From Paracoccaceae bacterium (GTDB taxonomy: Bacteria; Pseudomonadota; Alphaproteobacteria; Rhodobacterales; Rhodobacteraceae), in the NCBI GenBank assembly GCA_006226775.1, contig SBGD01000060.1:149876-213875 (forward strand): a DNA stretch of 64,000 nt, read 5' to 3'. The notes under the pieces were generated by a model. It was not told the DNA's origin and did no database searches. It worked only from the letters and a program-made list of their open reading frames with translations. Position 1 is the stretch's first letter. Every line of letters starts with the position of its first letter. Made by a program: the position numbers and the translations under genes. Below, in pieces: positions 18,626 through 26,944 of this stretch.

Positions 18626-19635
18626 TGAATGTTTCGTCGATTGGTGACCTGTCGCACTCTTTCATGATGCGCCAAAGGCAAGCCGACCTGAAAACCGACA
18701 TGCTGGCGCTGCAGACCGAGGTGACAACCGGCCATGCCGCCGATACTCGCAAGCATCTTGGCGGCGATTTTGCCCATCTGAGCGACATCGAACGCAGCAT
18801 TTCGATGCTCGATACCTATCGCTTTGCCATCAACGAGGCCGAGACGATGACCCTGGCCATGCAATCTGCGCTGGGCACCATCCAGGACGTCTCGTCCGAC
18901 CTGTCCTCCGGCCTGCTGCTGGCGGCGCAATCAGGCGCCCGGCAGGGGCTGGCCACGGTGTCCGCCGATGCCGAACACGCCTTTTCCGCCATCGTCAGCC
19001 AGTTGAACGGCCAGGTCGCGACCCGAAGCCTGTTCTCCGGCGCCGCCTATGACACCGCCGCGCTCGCAACCGGAGAAGAGATGCTGGCCGCATTGCGAAC
19101 CGCCGTGGCCGGCGAGACCACGCTGACCGGGGTGCAGTCCGCGCTCGACACCTGGTTCGATATGCCCGGCGGCGGGTTCGAGACCGATGGATACCTCGGA
19201 TCGACCACCGACGGGACGCCATTGCAACTTTCCGACGACGTTCGTGTCGGCCTGTCGCTTCGGGCCGACGATACGGTCTTTCGCAATGTCCTGAAGGCAA
19301 CCGCCATGGCGGCATTGGCCGGTGACGAGGCATCGGGTTTCAGTCCGGACCTGCAGTCCAGCATGGTGGCCCGCGCGGGGACCGACCTGATCGAACTGCA
19401 ACCTGACCTGACGGACAGGATCGCGGGGCTCGGGCTGGTTCAGTCAAGGATCGACGACAACAAGGTGCGCAACGAGGCTGCCTCGCTGACCCTGGAGATG
19501 TCGCGCAACGCGCTGCTGGGGATCGATCCCTATGAGTCGGCGACCCGGCTGGATCAGGTCCAGTCCCAGATCGAAGCTCTTTACGCCGTCACGGTGCGGG
19601 CCTCGCGCCTGTCGCTGCTGGATTTCATGAGGTGA
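18625..19635 (+). CDS. flgL: Hook-associated protein 3
   Basis: A 336-residue flagellin-like junction protein, the second layer between FlgK and filament. Supporting segments are SIGDLSHSFMMRQRQADLKTDMLALQTEVTTG at the N-terminus and the C-terminal AASLTLEMSRNALLGIDPYESATRLDQVQSQIEALYAVTVRASRLSLLDFMR. Start at the ATG sharing one base with the flgK stop; a TTG one codon earlier is possible. No fliD (filament cap) gene accompanies it. Confidence 0.92.
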   Translation: MNVSSIGDLSHSFMMRQRQADLKTDMLALQTEVTTGHAADTRKHLGGDFAHLSDIERSISMLDTYRFAINEAETMTLAMQSALGTIQDVSSDLSSGLLLAAQSGARQGLATVSADAEHAFSAIVSQLNGQVATRSLFSGAAYDTAALATGEEMLAALRTAVAGETTLTGVQSALDTWFDMPGGGFETDGYLGSTTDGTPLQLSDDVRVGLSLRADDTVFRNVLKATAMAALAGDEASGFSPDLQSSMVARAGTDLIELQPDLTDRIAGLGLVQSRIDDNKVRNEAASLTLEMSRNALLGIDPYESATRLDQVQSQIEALYAVTVRASRLSLLDFMR

Positions 19636-19639
19636 TATC

Positions 19640-20743
19640 GTGATACGCAAGATATTGGCACTGCTCCTGTTCGTCTGCCTGCCCGTGCTTTCCGCCGCCA
19701 ACCCGATCCGCATCAAGGACCTGGTGGAATTCGACGGCGTGCGCGGCAACGACCTGGTGGGGTATGGCCTTGTGGTCGGGCTCGACGGCTCGGGTGACGG
19801 GTTGCGCAATGCGCCGTTTACCGAAGAGATCATGACCAATATTCTCGAACGCCTCGGGGTGAACGTCACCGGCGAGCAATTTCGCCCCAAGAACGTCGCC
19901 GCGGTCTTCGTCACCGCCACCCTGCCGCCCTTCGCGCGATCGGGCAGCATGATCGATGTCACGATCTCCGCCATCGGTGACGCCAAGAGCCTTCTGGGCG
20001 GCACCTTGATCATGACGCCGCTTAAAGCCGCGGATGGCGAGATCTACGCGGTGGCTCAGGGCACCGTCATCTCTGGCGGCGCCAAGGCAGAGGGCGATGC
20101 GGCGCAGGTGACCTTCGGCGTTCCGACTGCGGGGGTCATCCCGGCCGGGGCGCGGATCGAGCGGGAGGTCGATTTCGACCTCGCGTCCCTGGACGTCTTG
20201 CGCCTCGCCCTGCGGGAGCCGGATTTCACCACCGCCGGCCGGATCGAGCGGGCGATCAACCAGATGTTCGGACGACAGGTCGCGCTGATGCTCGATTCCG
20301 GCACGGTGCGCCTCGATATCGGGGCGACCGGCATGCAGTCGCCGGCGCATGCGCTTGGCCGCATCGAGAACATCCGAGTCGAACCGCAACGCAAGGCCCG
20401 TGTGGTTGTCGACCAGAGGTCCGGCACCATCGTCATGGGCGACGATGTCCGGATTTCCCGCGTGGCTGTGAGCCAGGGCAACCTGACGTTGCGAATCGAG
20501 GAAGCTCCGGTGGCGATCCAGCCGAACCCCTTTGCCGATGGCGAGACCGTTGTCGTGCCGCGGACGCGGGCGGAACTTGAGGAAGAACCCGGCATCAATC
20601 TGGCCGAGGTGCCGGACGGAACATCCCTGTCCGAGGTGGTGGCGGGGTTGAACGCGCTGGGCGTGGCGCCACGCGACATGATCGACATTCTCAAGGCGAT
20701 CAAGGCCGCCGGGGCGCTGCACGCCGAATTCGTCGTGCGCTGA
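19640..20743 (+). CDS. flgI: Flagellar P-ring protein
   Basis: A 367-residue periplasmic protein that builds the P ring around the rod in the peptidoglycan layer. It has a signal peptide (about 1-20, LSAAN) and the strongly conserved start of the mature protein, RIKDLVEFDGVRGNDLVGYGLVVGLDGSGDG, followed by NVAAVFVTATLPPFARSGSMIDVTISAIGDAKSLLGGTLIMTPL. It is the last gene of the flgE-K-L-I group and is followed by a strong hairpin. Confidence 0.97.
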   Translation: MIRKILALLLFVCLPVLSAANPIRIKDLVEFDGVRGNDLVGYGLVVGLDGSGDGLRNAPFTEEIMTNILERLGVNVTGEQFRPKNVAAVFVTATLPPFARSGSMIDVTISAIGDAKSLLGGTLIMTPLKAADGEIYAVAQGTVISGGAKAEGDAAQVTFGVPTAGVIPAGARIEREVDFDLASLDVLRLALREPDFTTAGRIERAINQMFGRQVALMLDSGTVRLDIGATGMQSPAHALGRIENIRVEPQRKARVVVDQRSGTIVMGDDVRISRVAVSQGNLTLRIEEAPVAIQPNPFADGETVVVPRTRAELEEEPGINLAEVPDGTSLSEVVAGLNALGVAPRDMIDILKAIKAAGALHAEFVVR

Positions 20744-20758
20744 AACAAGAGTGCCAGC

Positions 20759-20781
20759 CGCGGCCGGGACGCCCGGCCGCG
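20759..20781 (+). terminator. Perfect 10-base hairpin after flgI
   Basis: Arms of 10 bases (CGCGGCCGGG / CCCGGCCGCG) match perfectly around a 3-base loop, starting 16 bases after the flgI stop. No T tract follows. Position at the end of the operon suggests transcription termination or 3'-end protection; this is inference from shape. Confidence 0.55.
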
Positions 20782-21091
20782 ACCCGGGGATTGCCCGTGT
20801 AGTTGACCGTGCTTGGCGGGCTCGACGGCCGATCCGCGCGACGGGTAGGCAGGGGGCAGGGTCCGACAGACCCGATCAAGGACAATCCCCGACCGTTGGA
20901 TTGCGGTCATTCCGGTCTTGACGGAACACGCGCCGATGAGGCGCAAATCGATTCAGGCTTTTCGGGCCGCCTGTCACGGCAATCCGTTCCGTCAGCAGTG
21001 TGAGTGCCCACGGGTGCTTTGACACCCGGCATGTTCGGGATCACAGGACGGGTTGCGAAGTTCTGGAGAGCTGTCGTTTCAGGGCTACGGG
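20782..21091. other. Non-coding gap between convergent flgI and fliP with nested inverted repeats
   Basis: I see no convincing gene in this stretch, although short open frames exist. It holds several inverted repeats: CGGGGATTG (about 20784) with CAATCCCCG (about 20883); TGACGGAAC (20919-20927) with GTTCCGTCA (20986-20994); GGATTGC (20898-20904) with GCAATCC (20979-20985); and a small hairpin at 21012-21027. Some of these pairings are mutually exclusive. The region may simply be the 3' ends of the two operons, or may contain a structured RNA. Confidence 0.4.
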
Positions 21092-21835
21092 CTATTCGAG
21101 GTATCCGCGCACCAGGCTGCTGGTGACCAGGGCCCATCCGTCGGCGATGACGAAGAAGGCGAGTTTGAACGGAAGCGAGACGATCGCCGGTGGTACCATC
21201 ATCATGCCCATCGACATCAGAACCGCCGCGACAACCAGATCGATGATCAGGAACGGCAGGAAGATTAGAAAGCCGATCTGGAAGGCACGCGCCACTTCGG
21301 ACAACAGGAAACTGGGGATCAGGACGCTGAGCGGTGCATCCGGTGAGACCTCTGTCGCGCCGACATCGGGTCGCAGGGCGGCCATGGCGTCGAAGGTATC
21401 AGGATCAAGCCGCCCCGCCATGAAGATGCGAAACGGATCGAGCGCACGCAGGAACCCCTCTTCCGGGGCCAGGGAATCCTCGATCATCGGCTGGATGCCC
21501 TGTTCCCAGGCGGCGGTGAACACCGGATCCATGATGTAATAGGTCAAGAACAGCGCCAGGGTGACGATTAGCATGTTGGGCGGCGCCTGCTGCAGGCCCA
21601 GGGCCTGGCGCAGGATCGACAGGACGGTGATCAGAAACGGAAAGCAGGTGATCATGATCGCGATGCCGGGCGCCAGGCTGAGCACGGTGATCAGCAGGAT
21701 CAGCTGAACCGACCTGACCGTGAGAGAGCCGCCGTCGCCGAGGTCCAGCGACAATTCCTGGGCCTGCACGGCCGAGGTCATGCCGAGGCACAGCAGGACA
21801 AGCGCCGCGATGCCGCAAATCAATAGGCGCGACAT
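21092..21835 (-). CDS. fliP: Flagellar type III export gate protein FliP
   Basis: A 247-residue inner-membrane protein of the export gate. It has a cleavable signal peptide (about 1-24, VQAQ) and the FliP signatures LILLITVLSLAPGIAIMITCFPFLITVLSILRQALG and FLIFLPFLIIDLVVAAVLMSMGMMMVPP. With FliQ and FliR it forms the core pore. The start overlaps the fliN stop by one base. It is the last gene of fliF-fliH-fliN-fliP; no fliO is found between fliN and fliP. Confidence 0.96.
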   Translation of the reverse strand: MSRLLICGIAALVLLCLGMTSAVQAQELSLDLGDGGSLTVRSVQLILLITVLSLAPGIAIMITCFPFLITVLSILRQALGLQQAPPNMLIVTLALFLTYYIMDPVFTAAWEQGIQPMIEDSLAPEEGFLRALDPFRIFMAGRLDPDTFDAMAALRPDVGATEVSPDAPLSVLIPSFLLSEVARAFQIGFLIFLPFLIIDLVVAAVLMSMGMMMVPPAIVSLPFKLAFFVIADGWALVTSSLVRGYLE

Positions 21836-22125
21836 CACGCGCCGCCCAGATCGTCCCTGAGGTCCGCCACTTCGGTCAGCCGGACTGCAAGCTGGCCCGG
21901 CATGTCCTCGCCCGCCTCCATCAATTCCCCGCGCGCGATCAGCCGCGTGCCGACGTAAAGCTCGACCGGGTCGTCGACGCACCTGTCGAGGGGCAGCACC
22001 GATTCCGGCCCGAGTTGCAGCAGATCGCGCACCGTGGGGCGTGCCTTGCCGACCGAAATCGTGATCTCGATCGGCACCGACTTGAACGGGCTGGTTGCCG
22101 TGTCAAAGGGTTTGGTTTCGCTCAT
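21835..22125 (-). CDS. fliN: Flagellar C-ring switch protein FliN
   Basis: A 96-residue protein dominated by the SpoA domain: FKSVPIEITISVGKARPTVRDLLQLGPESVLPLDRCVDDPVELYVGTRLIARGELM, the FliN hallmark. FliN forms the base of the C ring and docks FliH for export. The N-terminal extension is short. It overlaps fliH by 23 bases and fliP by one. Its usual partners FliM and FliG are not encoded in this window. Confidence 0.94.
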   Translation of the reverse strand: MSETKPFDTATSPFKSVPIEITISVGKARPTVRDLLQLGPESVLPLDRCVDDPVELYVGTRLIARGELMEAGEDMPGQLAVRLTEVADLRDDLGGA

Positions 22126-22720
22126 TTGGCTCTTCCTTCTGAAGATCATGCGTGAATGCGTCCAGCGCCGCCGAGATCTCGGCAATGATCTCGTCGAGAT
22201 TGATCTCGACCTCGCGGTCCGGAAGCGACAGCTGGGCCTGGCCCTCGGCCAACCTGGCATCGCCGCGGACCGAGACCGGAAAGGACTCTTCGCGTTTGAC
22301 CAGGGATTCGACCATGTCGACCACGCCGGGATTGACCAGGATATGCGCCTCGCTGGACAGGTTGCCGGTCGCGGCGCGCTGCAATTCCTCGATGATGCGC
22401 GGGCCGATCACGCGACCCATGGTGCGGGGCAGCAGCTTGTCGACGATTTCCTTGAGCAGGGGCCGCAGATCGCGAAACAGGTGAGTATAGGCCTCGTTAT
22501 AGGTAAAGGACATGTCCAGCAGGTTCTGGGCCAGGTCCGAGGTGATCCGCAGCTTTTCCTTGGTATGGGCCGCGACCGCGTCATCCCAACCCGCCTGGTA
22601 GCCTTCCTCGAAGGCGGCGAGGCGGCGGGTTTCAAGCTCTTCCTCGTCGGGGACGGGCACGGTCGACAGGGCCTGTGGCCGCGGACCGCCGAAATCCTCC
22701 AGCAGGTGCAGGATCGACAT
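22103..22720 (-). CDS. fliH: FliH-like flagellar export ATPase regulator
   Basis: A 205-residue cytoplasmic protein in the position of fliH, between fliF and fliN. The N-terminus is charged, then a helical section (EEGYQAGWDDAVAAHTKEKLRITSDLAQNLLDMSFTYNEAYTHLF) leads into a C-terminal domain ending LPDREVEINLDEIIAEISAALDAF. FliH dimers restrain the ATPase FliI and link it to the C ring. Sequence similarity to enterobacterial FliH is weak by eye, so the call relies partly on gene order. Confidence 0.8.
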   Translation of the reverse strand: MSILHLLEDFGGPRPQALSTVPVPDEEELETRRLAAFEEGYQAGWDDAVAAHTKEKLRITSDLAQNLLDMSFTYNEAYTHLFRDLRPLLKEIVDKLLPRTMGRVIGPRIIEELQRAATGNLSSEAHILVNPGVVDMVESLVKREESFPVSVRGDARLAEGQAQLSLPDREVEINLDEIIAEISAALDAFTHDLQKEEPNERNQTL

Positions 22721-24387
22721 CAGACCTTCTCCCCGGTGTCATCCAGCCATCCGCGCAGGATCTCGACGGTTTCTTCCTGCCGTTCGCCGATCAGGGCGCG
22801 CAACCGTTCCACCGGATCGGCCGGCGGCGGCGCCAGAGGCTCAAGATCGAAGGGATCGGAGGTGCCCATGGCGCGCGGGTTCAGCGGAACGAACCCGCCT
22901 TCGCCGTCGTCGATCTCGCCGTCCAGGGGCGCGAAATCCTCGGTGTCGGAGAGCGGCGCCGTCCTGTCGGAGCGCGCATCCGGGCCACCAGGCGGCAGGG
23001 CGAGCATGTCCGACGTGCCGGGGTTGCTGAGGATCGGGCGGACGACGAACAGGCCGAGGATCAGCGCGACAATCGCCAGGATCGCCATCTGGATCAGCGT
23101 GCCGAGATTGATCGGCAGTTGCGACAGCATCCCGGGCGCGGCGGCGGTGCCGGCCTCGGCAATGGGCTCGAAGGCCATCGAGCGGATGGTGATCACGTCG
23201 CCCCGCGCCTCGTCGAAGCCGACGGCCGAGGCCACGAGTTCGCGGAGCGCCTCGATCTCGGAGTCGGGCAGGGCGGTGAAGACCTCGTTGCCATTGGCGT
23301 CGATCTCGCGCGTGCCATTGACCAGCACGGCCACGGTCTGGCGCTTGATGGCGCCGGGGCCGCGGACCAGTTCGCGTTCGGTCTGCGACACCTCGTAATT
23401 CACCCGCTCGCGGCTTTCGCTGCCCTGCGACTGCGATTCGCCGCCGCCCGCGGCATCGCCGGCGGGCAGGTTCGAGGCCACGGTCACATCGCCGCCGCCC
23501 GCCTCCTGCGCGGTGTTGGAGCGTTCCTCGGTATCGGTCGAAATGGCGACGCGGCTTTCCGGGTCGATGCGCTTTTCGCGGATCGATTCGCTGGTCGTCA
23601 CGGTATCGACGCTGACCTCGACCACCGCATTTCCGAAACCGACACGCGCCTCGACCAGCCGGGTCACCGCCTCGCGCAGCGCCGCAGAGCGTTCGTCTCC
23701 GACCGAGGCGGGCGCATCTTCCTCGGCGGCCGAGATCAGCCCGCCGGCGCTGTCGATCACCGCGACGTTTTCCGGCGACAGCCCGGGAACGGCCGAAGAG
23801 ACAAGGTATTTCAAGGACTTCGCCTGCTGCGCCGTCATCCCCGATCCGGAGGTGGTGACAAAGACCGAGGCCGAGCCGTCCGAATCGCGGCGGAACGGGT
23901 TGGTCGAGGCATTGGCGATATGCACCCGCGCCGCCGAAACCCCCGTGCCCGACAGGATGGTGCGCGCAAGCTCGCCTTCCTTGGCGCGCCAGTAGGCGGC
24001 GTCGAACATCTGCGACGTGGTGCCGAATCCGCTCAGGGAATCGAGCAGCTCATAGCCCTTGGTGGAATTGGCCGGCAGCCCTTCGCTGGCCAGTGTCAGG
24101 CGCAATTCGTCGCGGACGTCGGTGGGCACGAAGATCGAGCCGCCGCGAATCTCGTACTGCGTGCCGCGCTGTTCCAGCGACCGCACCACATCCCCGGCGG
24201 CGCCGTTTTCAAGCCCGGCGTAGAGCAGGGCCATGTTCGGCGTCGCGGCCATCCGGCTGAGAAAGAACACGGCGACAAACATCCCCAGGCCGGCCACGAT
24301 GGCGCCGATCTTCTTTCTCGTACTCAGTCCTGCCCAGGTTCTGGCAATCTGCTCCACGGCATCCTCCGTCGGGTCGGCGTTCTGCAC
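22720..24387 (-). CDS. fliF: Flagellar MS-ring protein FliF
   Basis: A 555-residue inner-membrane protein that forms the MS ring. Two membrane helices are visible, near residues 28-45 (IGAIVAGLGMFVAVFF) and 435-455 (IQMAILAIVALILGLFVV). Between them lie the ring-building motifs, including LYAGLENGAAGDVVRSLEQRGTQYEI and ARVHIANASTNPFRRDSDGSASVFV. The C-terminal tail, which should bind FliG, ends LRALIGERQEETVEILRGWLDD, the normal FliG-docking helix. A FliG is therefore expected elsewhere in the genome. Confidence 0.96.
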   Translation of the reverse strand: MQNADPTEDAVEQIARTWAGLSTRKKIGAIVAGLGMFVAVFFLSRMAATPNMALLYAGLENGAAGDVVRSLEQRGTQYEIRGGSIFVPTDVRDELRLTLASEGLPANSTKGYELLDSLSGFGTTSQMFDAAYWRAKEGELARTILSGTGVSAARVHIANASTNPFRRDSDGSASVFVTTSGSGMTAQQAKSLKYLVSSAVPGLSPENVAVIDSAGGLISAAEEDAPASVGDERSAALREAVTRLVEARVGFGNAVVEVSVDTVTTSESIREKRIDPESRVAISTDTEERSNTAQEAGGGDVTVASNLPAGDAAGGGESQSQGSESRERVNYEVSQTERELVRGPGAIKRQTVAVLVNGTREIDANGNEVFTALPDSEIEALRELVASAVGFDEARGDVITIRSMAFEPIAEAGTAAAPGMLSQLPINLGTLIQMAILAIVALILGLFVVRPILSNPGTSDMLALPPGGPDARSDRTAPLSDTEDFAPLDGEIDDGEGGFVPLNPRAMGTSDPFDLEPLAPPPADPVERLRALIGERQEETVEILRGWLDDTGEKV

Positions 24388-24418
24388 GACGTCTGCCTAG
24401 GGTTTTGGACGATCAGCC

Positions 24419-24433
24419 TTAACAATCGGTTAG
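24419..24433. promoter_or_regulatory. CtrA-like binding site between fliF and fliL
   Basis: TTAA-N7-TTAG matches the CtrA box at 7 of 8 positions with the right spacer. It lies in the 90-base gap between two divergent operons (fliF-H-N-P leftward and fliL-to-flhB rightward), 32 bases from one start and 45 from the other, so one site could control both. Binding is inferred. Confidence 0.6.
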
Positions 24434-24477
24434 TTCCTCTGCGGTTATAGACAGGGAAACCGAGAAAAAGGTGGCCC

Positions 24478-24999
24478 ATGGCAGAACGCGACGACACCGA
24501 AGACGAACCGGTCGGCAAGAAGAAGGCATCGAAACTGCCGCTGATCATCGGCCTTGTGCTGGCTCTGGCGGGCGGCGGCGGTGGCTTTTATGCCGTCCAG
24601 TCCGGGATGATTCTCGGCGCGGGCGGTGAGGATCACGCGGCGGCGCAGGGTGACGGCCATGCCGGGGACGTGGGCCAGGGGACGGCGATGGAGATGCCGG
24701 ATGTGGCTTTCGTGCCGCTTGATCCGATGGTGATTTCGCTGCCGTCGAACAGCGGCGCGCGGCACCTTCGGTTCACCGCCCAGCTCGAGGTGCCCAGCGC
24801 CGCCGCGACCGAGGTCGAGCGGCTGAAACCGCGGGTGGTGGATGTCTTCAACTCCTACCTGCGCGCGGTCGAGGTGGCCGATCTGGAAAAGCCGACCGCG
24901 CTTTTGAAATACCGCTCTCACCTGCTTCGCCGGGCGCAGCTGGTTCTGGGCGACGAGCGGGTGAACAACCTGCTGGTGATGGAATTCGTGGTTAATTGA
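24478..24999 (+). CDS. fliL: Flagellar basal-body protein FliL (copy 1)
   Basis: A 173-residue protein: short acidic/basic N-terminus, one membrane helix (LPLIIGLVLALAGGGGGFYAVQ, about 20-41), a His/Gly-rich linker and a periplasmic FliL domain with FVPLDPMVISLPSNSGARHLRFTAQLEV and a C-terminal LVLGDERVNNLLVMEFVVN. FliL rings surround the stator and support its activity. It heads an operon that includes motE, motA, flhA, fliR and flhB. Confidence 0.93.
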   Translation: MAERDDTEDEPVGKKKASKLPLIIGLVLALAGGGGGFYAVQSGMILGAGGEDHAAAQGDGHAGDVGQGTAMEMPDVAFVPLDPMVISLPSNSGARHLRFTAQLEVPSAAATEVERLKPRVVDVFNSYLRAVEVADLEKPTALLKYRSHLLRRAQLVLGDERVNNLLVMEFVVN

Positions 25000-25010
25000 C
25001 GGGGGACGAC

Positions 25011-25388
25011 ATGGTGGAAATGATCGCCGACATACTGCTTGTCGCCGGGGCGCTGGGCGCCGGAATGTACTGTTACGTGCTTGCCCGGCGGCTGAGCCGG
25101 TTCAACGACCTGGAAAACGGTGTCGGCGGCGCGGTGGCGGTGCTTTCGGCCCAGGTCGACGACCTCACGCGCACCCTGCAGGCGGCGCAAAAGGCGGCGC
25201 ACGGGTCGAGCAAGTCGCTCGAGGATCTGACCGATCGGGCCGAATCCGTCTCGCGCAAGCTCGAGTTGCTGGTGGCCTCGATGCACGACATCCAGGACGA
25301 GGATGCGCAGCCCGAGCCGCCCTCCCGGCCCGAGGGCACGCAGGCGCCGGTCTTCGCGCGCCATCCCCGTGAAGAGAGGAGGGCGTGA
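25011..25388 (+). CDS. Unknown membrane-anchored coiled-coil protein between fliL and motE
   Basis: I do not recognise a named family with certainty. The 125-residue protein has one N-terminal membrane helix (IADILLVAGALGAGMYCYVLA) and then a helical region with heptad-like spacing (LENGVGGAVAVLSAQVDDLTRTLQAAQKAA ... LEDLTDRAESVSRKLELLVASMHDIQ), ending in a Pro/Glu-rich tail. It would be anchored in the inner membrane with the coil in the cytoplasm or periplasm. Position between fliL and motE suggests a stator-associated role. The ATG was preferred over a TTG five codons earlier that overlaps fliL. Confidence 0.75.
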   Translation: MVEMIADILLVAGALGAGMYCYVLARRLSRFNDLENGVGGAVAVLSAQVDDLTRTLQAAQKAAHGSSKSLEDLTDRAESVSRKLELLVASMHDIQDEDAQPEPPSRPEGTQAPVFARHPREERRA

Positions 25389-25389
25389 C

Positions 25390-26013
25390 ATGGCCCGTCC
25401 TGCAACGCGGCCCAAGGCGCAACCGGCGCGCAGACGCCGGCGGCCGGGACGCGGCACCCTGACGGTGATCGCCCTGCTGCTGGTGGGGTCTGCGCTCTTG
25501 CGTCTGGGGCTGGAGGCCACCGAAGCCATCGCCCGCGAGGCCGAGCCCGGGACCATGCCGATCGCCGCACAGACCGAGGTGGCGCCGCAGCAATGTGTCA
25601 CCGATCCCGATCTCCTGCCGCTGTTGCAGGCGATGGAAGAGCGCGAGGAGCGGATTCGCGAGCGCGAGGAACGGATGACCATGCGGATGCGGGCGCTGAA
25701 GGTGGCGGATGACCGGATCGAGCAGAAACTGGCGGAACTCAAGGCCTCGGAAGACGCCCTGCGCCGGACGATCGCGCTGGCCGACGAGGCGGCGGAATCC
25801 GACCTCGCGCGGCTGACCGCGGTCTACGAGAACATGAAGCCCAAGGACGCCGCCGCGCTGTTCGAGACCATGGCCCCGGAATTCGCCGCAGGTTTTCTCG
25901 GCCGCATGCGTCCGGAAGCGGCCGCCGGCATCATGACCGGGCTGACCCCGGATGCCGCCTATACCATCAGCGTCGTGCTGGCCGGGCGGAATGCCGAGGT
26001 TCCGAAGGAATAA
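25390..26013 (+). CDS. motE: MotE-like protein (MgtE-N-type domain, stator chaperone family)
   Basis: A 207-residue protein with a very basic N-terminus, a membrane or signal helix (GTLTVIALLLVGSALLRLGL, about 25-45), a charged coiled coil (EEREERIREREERMTMRMRALKVADDRIEQKL) and a C-terminal MgtE-N-like repeat domain (YENMKPKDAAALFETMAPEFAAGFLGRMRPEAAAGIMTGL). Rhizobial MotE shares this architecture and is described as a periplasmic chaperone of MotC. It follows the unknown gene by one base and precedes motA. Confidence 0.85.
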   Translation: MARPATRPKAQPARRRRRPGRGTLTVIALLLVGSALLRLGLEATEAIAREAEPGTMPIAAQTEVAPQQCVTDPDLLPLLQAMEEREERIREREERMTMRMRALKVADDRIEQKLAELKASEDALRRTIALADEAAESDLARLTAVYENMKPKDAAALFETMAPEFAAGFLGRMRPEAAAGIMTGLTPDAAYTISVVLAGRNAEVPKE

Positions 26014-26074
26014 GCCAACGGTTTCTTTAGGAATTCATGCGATTCCGGAAGCGTACAAATCAAGGGGGGCCCCG

Positions 26075-26944
26075 ATGATCGGATTCATTGGTATTGCGGT
26101 TGTCTTCGTCATGGTGTTCGGCGGCTACCTTCTGGCCGGCGGCAAGCTGGCGATCATCATGAAGTCGCTGCCGTTCGAGATGATCATCATCGGTGGCGCC
26201 GCGGTGGGTGCCTTCCTGATCTCGAATGACGGCGCCGGGGCGAAACACACGATCAAGGACATCGGCAAGGTCTTCAAGGGCCCGAAATGGAAGCAGGAGG
26301 ATTATCGCGACCTGCTGTGCCTGCTGTTCGAGTTGATCCGCATCGCCAAGCAGAACCCGGTGCAACTGGAAGAACATATCGAATCGCCCGCCGAATCGGC
26401 GATCTTTTCCAAGTATCCCAAGATCCAGGGCGACAAGGAATCGGTCGACCTGATCTGCGATACCCTGCGCGCGGCGACGATGAACTATGACGATCCGCAC
26501 CAGGTCGAGGAGGTGCTGGAAAAGCGGATGGAAGCCTCGCTGCATCACAAGATGCACTCCAGCCACGCCTTGCAGACCATTGCCGACGGGCTGCCCGCGC
26601 TGGGCATCGTCGCGGCGGTTCTCGGGGTGATCAAGACCATGGGTTCGATCGATCAGCCGCCCGAGGTGCTGGGCAAGATGATCGGCGGCGCGCTGGTCGG
26701 GACCTTCCTCGGCGTGTTTCTGGCCTATGGGCTGGTCGGCCCCTTCGCCGCCCGGGTCAAGACCGTGGTCGAGGATGATTCGCATTTCCACCAGCTGATC
26801 CGCGAGGTCCTGGTCGCCAACCTGCATGCCCACCCGACCAATATCTGCATCGAGGTCGGGCGGCAGAACACGCCATCGCATATCCGCCCCGATTTCAACG
26901 ATCTCGAAGAGGCTCTCAAGGCCCTGAAACAGGACGCCGCATGA
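26075..26944 (+). CDS. motA: Flagellar motor stator protein MotA
   Basis: A 289-residue inner-membrane protein with four membrane segments (about 3-22, 30-50, 195-215, 225-250) and a large cytoplasmic loop containing the charged residues that contact FliG. Signatures: IGFIGIAVVFVMVFGGYLLAGG at the start, HHKMHSSHALQTIADGLPALGIVAAVLGVIKTMG (with the conserved proline before the third helix) and GALVGTFLGVFLAYGLVGPFA. With MotB it conducts ions and generates torque. The stop overlaps the next gene as ATGA. Confidence 0.96.
   Translation: MIGFIGIAVVFVMVFGGYLLAGGKLAIIMKSLPFEMIIIGGAAVGAFLISNDGAGAKHTIKDIGKVFKGPKWKQEDYRDLLCLLFELIRIAKQNPVQLEEHIESPAESAIFSKYPKIQGDKESVDLICDTLRAATMNYDDPHQVEEVLEKRMEASLHHKMHSSHALQTIADGLPALGIVAAVLGVIKTMGSIDQPPEVLGKMIGGALVGTFLGVFLAYGLVGPFAARVKTVVEDDSHFHQLIREVLVANLHAHPTNICIEVGRQNTPSHIRPDFNDLEEALKALKQDAA

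Noticed and set aside
20803..21003. A 66-codon open frame between flgI and fliP
   Set aside because: No ribosome site, no resemblance to proteins, and it overlaps the inverted repeats.
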